Positions 59,321-64,000 of a stretch of DNA of 64,000 bases are shown here, in pieces. Numbering within the stretch: position 1 is the first letter of the stretch; each line of letters starts with the position of its first letter. Source of the stretch: CALGDE01 sp964655355 (lineage in GTDB: Bacteria > Cyanobacteriota > Cyanobacteriia > CACIAM-69d); contig CAZZMD010000013.1 of assembly GCA_964655355.1 (NCBI GenBank), positions 1 through 64,000 on the forward strand, written 5' to 3'. A program made the translations under genes and the position numbers. Below the pieces are notes generated by a model. That model worked only from the letters and a program-made list of their open reading frames with translations, was not told where the DNA came from and did not search any database.

Positions 59321-60133
59321 CTAGGATCGCTGAAAACGCAGGGTCTCGATCGCCTGGGCGGTCAGGAAAATGCCTAGGAAAATATAGCTGCCAAAGAGGA
59401 AAAAGCTACGGGTTTCGATGGCCCCAGAGACCCAGCCGTTGAAATGGTTGAGCAGGGAGAGCTGCGTTAGGGCATCACCAAGGCCACCCCCGACGCTGGC
59501 GGCAATTAAATCCATGACCCACAGCAGCAGCACGAGGGAAAAGGTCAAAATTGCGGCCATAACGGTGCTGTCGGTGAGGGAGGAAATAAACATGCCCAGG
59601 GACAGCACTGCTGCTGCCAACAGGATCAATCCCACGTGGGCGGCGATGGGAACGCCCCAGGCGACGGCGGGGTCGGCTTTGGCGAAGGCGATCGCTTCCA
59701 ACATCAGCAGGGGTAAGACCAGGGAGATATAGAGGGTTAAGGCGCCTGCCCATTTGCCGAGGGCGACGACCCAGTTGGTCATGGGGGAGGTGGCCAGCAG
59801 TTCTAGGGTGCCCCGCTTCCGTTCTTCGGCGTAAAGCCCCATCGATAAAATTGGCAGAATAAATAGGGATAGGGAGCCGAGGGTGCCGATGTAGAGCTGG
59901 ATAAATTGCGCCACCATATCTAGCGGAGGCACCGCAATGCCGAGCTGTTGGGCTTGGGCAGCTCGTAGGTTGGCTTGCACAATTAAGCCTTCGGGACCGA
60001 GGAGGATGGCGACAAAAAAGAAGCCTGACAATAACCAAAAGACCCCGGCGATCGCATAGGCGAGGGGAGCGGCAAAATAGCCCTGTAATTCCCGACGATA
60101 AATGGCGAGCCAATTGGCAAAAACGGTTCCCAT
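59321..60133 (-). CDS. ABC-2 type permease, GldF-like
   Basis: This 270-residue protein has six membrane helices. It begins with a cytosolic amphipathic start (WLAIYRRELQGYFAAPLAYA) typical of GldF/NosY-type permeases. SMGLYAEERKRGTLELLATS is the conserved coupling loop, and MTNWVVALGKWAG follows. It should work with an ABC ATPase (not in this window) and the GldG-like and DUF4340 proteins downstream. The stop is 6 bases from the stop of the PycTM-like gene, convergent. Confidence 0.92.
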   Translation of the reverse strand: MGTVFANWLAIYRRELQGYFAAPLAYAIAGVFWLLSGFFFVAILLGPEGLIVQANLRAAQAQQLGIAVPPLDMVAQFIQLYIGTLGSLSLFILPILSMGLYAEERKRGTLELLATSPMTNWVVALGKWAGALTLYISLVLPLLMLEAIAFAKADPAVAWGVPIAAHVGLILLAAAVLSLGMFISSLTDSTVMAAILTFSLVLLLWVMDLIAASVGGGLGDALTQLSLLNHFNGWVSGAIETRSFFLFGSYIFLGIFLTAQAIETLRFQRS

Positions 60134-60482
60134 GTGACGCTCCCGTGACAGTGTGGCGTTTGGTGCCTTTTCAACAAAGTTTCTTACAAATCCCTGACAA
60201 TCTTGGTTCAGGATAACCGCTGGTCTCCATCCTATGAAAGGCTACAGTCAGGAGGAAGATTTTGCCCATATTTGCCCGTATCTAACTCCCATCATTTTGC
60301 GATTCCTCGTTGCGGTTTCTCGACATAGGTTTGTTCAAGAGAGCTCGTCCAAAACGGTTCGTCCAAGACGGTTTGTCTAAAAGGGTTCGTCCAAGGTGGG
60401 TTGAAAGGGTAGGCTAATGAGTCGGTGAATTCCCCGGTTTTTAATTGTTACGCGGGCGGTAGGTGCCCTAGAGATTTTTATC
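60134..60482. other. Divergent region between ABC permease and agrE
   Basis: This 349-base spacer carries TTACAAATCCCTGACAATC at 60184-60202, which matches 16 of 19 bases of a sequence overlapping the NtcA promoter at 48721-48739. It also carries five 14-bp repeats at 60331-60400. No exact GTA-N8-TAC site was found. The agrE start has no strong Shine-Dalgarno. Confidence 0.5.
60331..60400 (+). repeat. Five 14-bp tandem repeats upstream of agrE
   Basis: Units start at 60331, 60345, 60359, 60373 and 60387, with consensus TCGTCCAAGACGGT. Units 2 and 3 differ at one base; the others are more diverged. The array ends 82 bases before the agrE start codon, so it lies in the promoter or leader. Confidence 0.85.
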
Positions 60483-62606
60483 ATGACTGAACTGCGCTTT
60501 TTGATGTGTGCCCCGGATCATTACGATGTGGACTACATCATTAATCCCTGGATGGAAGGAAATATCCACAAGTCCTCTCGCGATCGCGCGGTGGAACAGT
60601 GGCAAGGGCTGTTCCAGGTGATCAAGGAGCGGGCGATCGTGGATTTGGTGCCCCCGGCCAAGGGGTGGCCGGATATGGTGTTTACGGCGAATGCGGGGCT
60701 GGTGTTGGGGGATAAGGCGGTGGTGAGCCGGTTTTATCATCCGGAGCGCCAGGGGGAGGAACCCCATTTCAAGGCGTGGTTTGAGGAGCATGGGTTTACC
60801 ACTTACGAGCTGCCGAAGGATCTGCCCTTTGAGGGGGCGGGGGATGCTCTGTTTGATCGGGAAGGACGGTGGCTATGGGCGGGCTATGGGTTCCGCTCGG
60901 AGCTGGATTCCCATGGCTATTTGGCGGAGTGGCTCGATATTGAGGTTTTGTCGCTTCACCTGGTAGACGAGCGCTTCTATCACTTGGATACGTGTTTCTG
61001 TCCCCTCCAGGGTGGTTATTTGCTGTACTACCCTGCGGCGTTTGACGGTTATTCCAATCGGGTGATTGAGGCGCGGGTGCCCGCTGAAAAGCGCATTGCG
61101 ATCGCCGAAGCAGACGCGGTGAATTTTTCCTGCAATGCGGTCAATATTGGCTCCACCGTGGTGATGAATAAGGCGAGCCAGGATCTGCGCAGCAAGCTGG
61201 AAGGGGCTGGGTTTGAGCTGGTGGAAACGCCCCTGACGGAATTTTTGAAGGCGGGGGGCGCATCGAAGTGTCTGACGTTGCGGGTGACGGAGCCGATTTT
61301 GCCCGACCTCCACGCTGCGGTGAGCCTGGAAAGCCGGGTGTTGGAAATGCATGGGCATTTGTTGGATGCAGGCTTGATTAGCCGGGCTTTGGATTTGATC
61401 GTGGAAGGCGGCGGTAGCTTCCAGGTGTTGAATTTTGACCTGGGAGAACAGCGTAATAGCACGTCTTCGGCGCGGATTAAGCTCACGGCACCGTCCCATG
61501 AGGTGATGGAGGAGTTGGTTAGCCAGTTGATTGAAATTGGCGCGATTACGCCCACGGAGGAAGACCAAAGTGATGCGCTGTTAGAGGCGGTTACCCTTGC
61601 CGGTGTGGGACCCGATGATTTTTACGTGAGTACCATTTATCCCACTGAGGTGCGTATTGCGGGGCAGTGGATCCCGGTACAAAACCAGCGTATGGATGGG
61701 GCGATCGCCATTACGGGGATCGGTACCAGCAGCCCGAAGGCCCAGTGCAAGGTGTTGCGGGATTTGGTGGAAGGCGAGTCGGTGGTGGTGGGTGTCGATG
61801 GTATTCGCACCAATCGCAAGATCACCGGTCGCGACACGAGCAAGTCCAGCGGCACCCAGGAGTTTGCCTTTATGGCCAACGGCGTTTCCAGTGAGCGTCG
61901 GGTGGAGTTGGTGGTGGAGCAGATTGCTTGGGAATTGCGCCAGATTCGCGATCGCGGGGGTAAGACCGTAGTCGTCGCAGGTCCGGTGGTGGTCCATACC
62001 GGCGGCAGTGAACATCTGGCGGGCTTGATCCGTGAGGGCTATATCCATAGTCTGCTGGGGGGCAATGCGATCGCTGTCCATGATATTGAACAGGCCACCA
62101 TGGGTACCTCTTTGGGGGTCGATATGAAGCAGGGCACTGTCGTGCGGGGCGGTCACCGGCATCACCTGAAAACCATCAATAGCATCCGTCGCCACGGCAG
62201 CATCGCCAAAGCGGTCGACGCTGGGATGATTCATCAGGGGGTGATGTATGAGTGCGTGAAGCAGGATGTGCCCTTTGTTCTCGCGGGTTCCATTCGGGAT
62301 GATGGTCCCCTGCCTGATACGGTCACCGATATGATCGTCGCGCAGCAGCAGTATGCGGAGCAGGTGGAAGGGGCGGATATGATCCTGATGCTGTCGTCGA
62401 TGCTCCATTCCATTGGGGTTGGCAATATGACCCCGGCGGGCGTGAAGCTGGTGTGTGTGGATATTAATCCTGCGGTAGTGACCAAGTTGGCGGACCGGGG
62501 ATCCCTGGAATCCGTGGGCGTGGTGACGGATGTGGGGCTGTTCCTGAGCTTGCTGGTGACGCAGTTGGAAAAACTGACCTCGCCCTATCAGCTCACCGCC
62601 GTTTAA
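60483..62606 (+). CDS. argZ: Arginine dihydrolase / ornithine cyclodeaminase (AgrE, ArgZ)
   Basis: The N-terminal half (about 1-285) is a guanidino-group-modifying domain converting arginine to ornithine, CO2 and two NH3. Catalytic Cys263 (GGASKCLTLRV) and His167 (RFYHLDTC) are in place, as are the early Asn/Asp residues (FTANAGLVLG, FEGAGDAL). The C-terminal half (about 300-700, TIGR00300 LOR/SDH type) has been shown in Anabaena AgrE to have ornithine cyclodeaminase activity making proline. The 707-residue length is full. The enzyme runs the cyanobacterial ornithine-ammonia cycle, which remobilises nitrogen from arginine and cyanophycin. It is found here with argC, argF and an NrrA-like regulator in the same window. 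Confidence 0.95.
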   Translation: MTELRFLMCAPDHYDVDYIINPWMEGNIHKSSRDRAVEQWQGLFQVIKERAIVDLVPPAKGWPDMVFTANAGLVLGDKAVVSRFYHPERQGEEPHFKAWFEEHGFTTYELPKDLPFEGAGDALFDREGRWLWAGYGFRSELDSHGYLAEWLDIEVLSLHLVDERFYHLDTCFCPLQGGYLLYYPAAFDGYSNRVIEARVPAEKRIAIAEADAVNFSCNAVNIGSTVVMNKASQDLRSKLEGAGFELVETPLTEFLKAGGASKCLTLRVTEPILPDLHAAVSLESRVLEMHGHLLDAGLISRALDLIVEGGGSFQVLNFDLGEQRNSTSSARIKLTAPSHEVMEELVSQLIEIGAITPTEEDQSDALLEAVTLAGVGPDDFYVSTIYPTEVRIAGQWIPVQNQRMDGAIAITGIGTSSPKAQCKVLRDLVEGESVVVGVDGIRTNRKITGRDTSKSSGTQEFAFMANGVSSERRVELVVEQIAWELRQIRDRGGKTVVVAGPVVVHTGGSEHLAGLIREGYIHSLLGGNAIAVHDIEQATMGTSLGVDMKQGTVVRGGHRHHLKTINSIRRHGSIAKAVDAGMIHQGVMYECVKQDVPFVLAGSIRDDGPLPDTVTDMIVAQQQYAEQVEGADMILMLSSMLHSIGVGNMTPAGVKLVCVDINPAVVTKLADRGSLESVGVVTDVGLFLSLLVTQLEKLTSPYQLTAV

Positions 62607-62647
62607 GTCTCTGATGACCCCGATCTAAGCCTGGGATCAGACTTGGA

Positions 62648-62971
62648 TCAGGGGTCGAGCTGAACGGGTTGGTAGTGTTCGACCGTTGGAAACGGCTGGT
62701 AGTAGTGATGCAGCAGCCGTTTCCAGTTTTGATATTCGGGCGATCGCCGGAAGCCTTCGGTGTGGGCTTCTAGGGTTTCCCAACGGACTAACAAAAGATA
62801 GCGGCAGGGATTTTCAATGCACTGCTGAAGTTGGTGGTCGAGGTAGCCCTCGATCGCCTGGATATACTGTTGGGCTTTAGCAAAGTCGTCCTGAAAGGTT
62901 GCGTTTTTCTCGGGGATCACATTCAAAATAGCGACCTCAAGGATGGGCGATCGCGATTCATTTATTGCCAT
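62648..62971 (-). CDS. Antibiotic-biosynthesis-monooxygenase-fold protein
   Basis: The protein has about 107 residues from the ATG at 62971 (MAINESRSPILEVAILNVIP). It has the dimeric ferredoxin-like ABM pattern: strand ILEVAILNVIPE, helix DDFAKAQQYI, strand YLLLVRWETLEAHTEGF and helix QNWKRLLHHYY. ABM-fold proteins include quinol monooxygenases and haem-degrading enzymes; no catalytic residue assigns a specific one. It converges on agrE with 41 bases between stops. Confidence 0.82.
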   Translation of the reverse strand: MAINESRSPILEVAILNVIPEKNATFQDDFAKAQQYIQAIEGYLDHQLQQCIENPCRYLLLVRWETLEAHTEGFRRSPEYQNWKRLLHHYYQPFPTVEHYQPVQLDP

Positions 62972-63004
62972 GATGCTCCTATTGCCATGACGCTCCGCTC
63001 CCAA

Positions 63005-63316
63005 TTATTGCTTCGGTGACTGCTCCGGCTGGGATTGTTGAGCCTGTTGCCGTCGCTGTTCTTCTTTCTGCTCCGCGCGGTTTTCCCAGCGAAATAAAAA
63101 CACCATGGCGGCGACGACGCCCACCTGAAGCGCCAAATTGGGAAGGTCGTTGGCTAAATCTCGCCCCGCTAGCACCTTGAAAAAGAATACAAATCCACCG
63201 ATCGCACCGGATGCCCCCAGCCCAGCATAGATAAACTTTCTGAAACCGCGATAGGGGGCGATCGCTTCCCGCCGCAGCCGATTGTAGGTTTCCTGGTCCA
63301 GCGAGTTACGATCCAT
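63005..63316 (-). CDS. DUF3493 small membrane protein
   Basis: This 103-residue protein has an N-terminal YNRLRREAIAPYRGFRKFIY segment and two membrane helices (AGLGASGAIGGFVFFF and LALQVGVVAAMVFLFRW). A Gln/Glu-rich basic tail follows. This is the DUF3493 pattern; related plastid proteins (LPA3/Rep27 type) have been linked to photosystem II assembly, but function in cyanobacteria is inferred. It lies directly upstream of the ABM-fold gene on the same strand. Confidence 0.8.
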   Translation of the reverse strand: MDRNSLDQETYNRLRREAIAPYRGFRKFIYAGLGASGAIGGFVFFFKVLAGRDLANDLPNLALQVGVVAAMVFLFRWENRAEQKEEQRRQQAQQSQPEQSPKQ

Positions 63317-63343
63317 TCCCTTAAGTTCCTTTGCGTCCCTTGG

Positions 63344-64000
63344 CTATGGGGTTATGGTACTGGGATTTGGACTTGAGGGCGGCGCGGTGGCGGCAATCTC
63401 TTGGCAGTTCGCCATCATCGGCGGGGAGATCCCCGGATGGGTGAGTTGGATGGTGCCGTCGGCGCGCGATCGCCATCCCTGGGCCTCCACAATTGGAGCA
63501 TTGGGGGGATCGCTGGGATCGGATTTTTCTGGGATAGATGGGACTTGGGCAGCGGTCGAGGGGCGATCGCTCGCGGCTGGCTCGGGCGTTGGGGCGTCCC
63601 CTAAGCGCAAGTCGTCCCACAGCACGGCTGAACTGTCTCCCACCAGGAATGGGGCGATCGCTCCGCCGCGCCCCCGCACGATAAATCGATTTTCCCCATC
63701 CACTGCACAGCCCGTGGCGATTTGGTCGCTGGGATCTACCACCGTCTCCGGTAGCTGAATCAACTGACTGCCGGGATCCAATTCCGGACGCTCCACCCGC
63801 ACGGTGCCATCGATGCCGAGTTGGGAGCTGGCGCTAATGCCGCTGTTGGGATCCAAAAATAAGCCCTGGCTCACAATGCTGATATTGCCCCCCTGACCGG
63901 CGATCGCGGTGGCGCGGATGGTGCTGGTATCCAGTAGGGCGAGGGTGTCCGTTTCTAGGGTTAGGTTGCCGCCGTTGCCGATGTTGCCCGCTTCTACGCT
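63344..64000 (-). CDS. C-terminal part of a filamentous-haemagglutinin-like (TpsA) exoprotein
   Basis: The frame is open to the right edge, so the N-terminus is missing. The visible 218 codons start in parallel beta-helix repeats (GNIGNGGNLTLETDTLALLD, GQGGNISIVSQG). They end in the typical cyanobacterial C-terminus: LPETVVDPSDQIATGC, FIVRGRGG and a Pro/Ser/Asp-rich tail. Such proteins are secreted by two-partner secretion through a TpsB outer-membrane channel. The TpsB gene is not in the window. The stop lies 27 bases upstream of the DUF3493 gene start. Confidence 0.85.
   Translation of the reverse strand, partial: SVEAGNIGNGGNLTLETDTLALLDTSTIRATAIAGQGGNISIVSQGLFLDPNSGISASSQLGIDGTVRVERPELDPGSQLIQLPETVVDPSDQIATGCAVDGENRFIVRGRGGAIAPFLVGDSSAVLWDDLRLGDAPTPEPAASDRPSTAAQVPSIPEKSDPSDPPNAPIVEAQGWRSRADGTIQLTHPGISPPMMANCQEIAATAPPSSPNPSTITP

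Overview
The window is a 64 kb piece of a cyanobacterial chromosome. The evidence is oxygenic-photosynthesis genes (petN, psbQ/CyanoQ, a Psb32-type TPM protein), phylloquinone genes (menC-menE), the cyanobacterial arginine dihydrolase AgrE/ArgZ, a canonical NtcA-type promoter, and a very high density of the HIP1 octamer GCGATCGC in genes and spacers. No rRNA, CRISPR array, insertion sequence or integrase gene was found. The genus cannot be named from this sequence alone.

Layout. 0-10 kb: the first codons of dnaK, a GAF histidine kinase, ilvC, a large RTX/Calx-beta secreted protein, leuC, a glycerophosphodiesterase and an exbB-exbD pair. 10-18 kb: psb32, a DUF2809 protein, class II aldolase fbaA with a strong bidirectional terminator, a coiled-coil protein, ftsX and fructokinase. 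18-29 kb: a 1499-residue Cache/PAS adenylate cyclase, argC, two membrane proteins and a Tat-exported aldo/keto reductase. 29-36 kb: two TPR-CHAT proteins with a globin between them, bounded by a 31-bp copy of a tRNA-Val 3' end on one side and the intact tRNA-Val on the other. 36-48 kb: two pentapeptide-repeat proteins, petN and a second tiny membrane gene, a response regulator, a CPP1-like protein, menC-menE, cobK-cobM, a symporter-like protein and argF. 48-54 kb: an NrrA-like response regulator behind an NtcA promoter, surE, a CHASE2 nucleotidyl cyclase and psbQ. 54-64 kb: a FAD oxidoreductase, purU, a GldF/GldG/DUF4340 gene set interrupted by a PycTM-like protein, agrE, and the C-terminal end of a TpsA-type exoprotein.

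Themes. Nitrogen and arginine metabolism recurs (argC, argF, agrE, an NtcA-controlled NrrA-like regulator). Cyclic-nucleotide signalling also recurs: one cyclase has adenylate-type specificity residues, one has guanylate-type residues, and a PycTM-like membrane effector lies nearby. The strongest candidate for an accessory region is the 29.3-36.1 kb segment, which has the geometry of an element integrated at a tRNA 3' end and carries two predicted CHAT proteases plus a globin. Gene functions are read from recognisable motifs and remembered family features. No database search was run.
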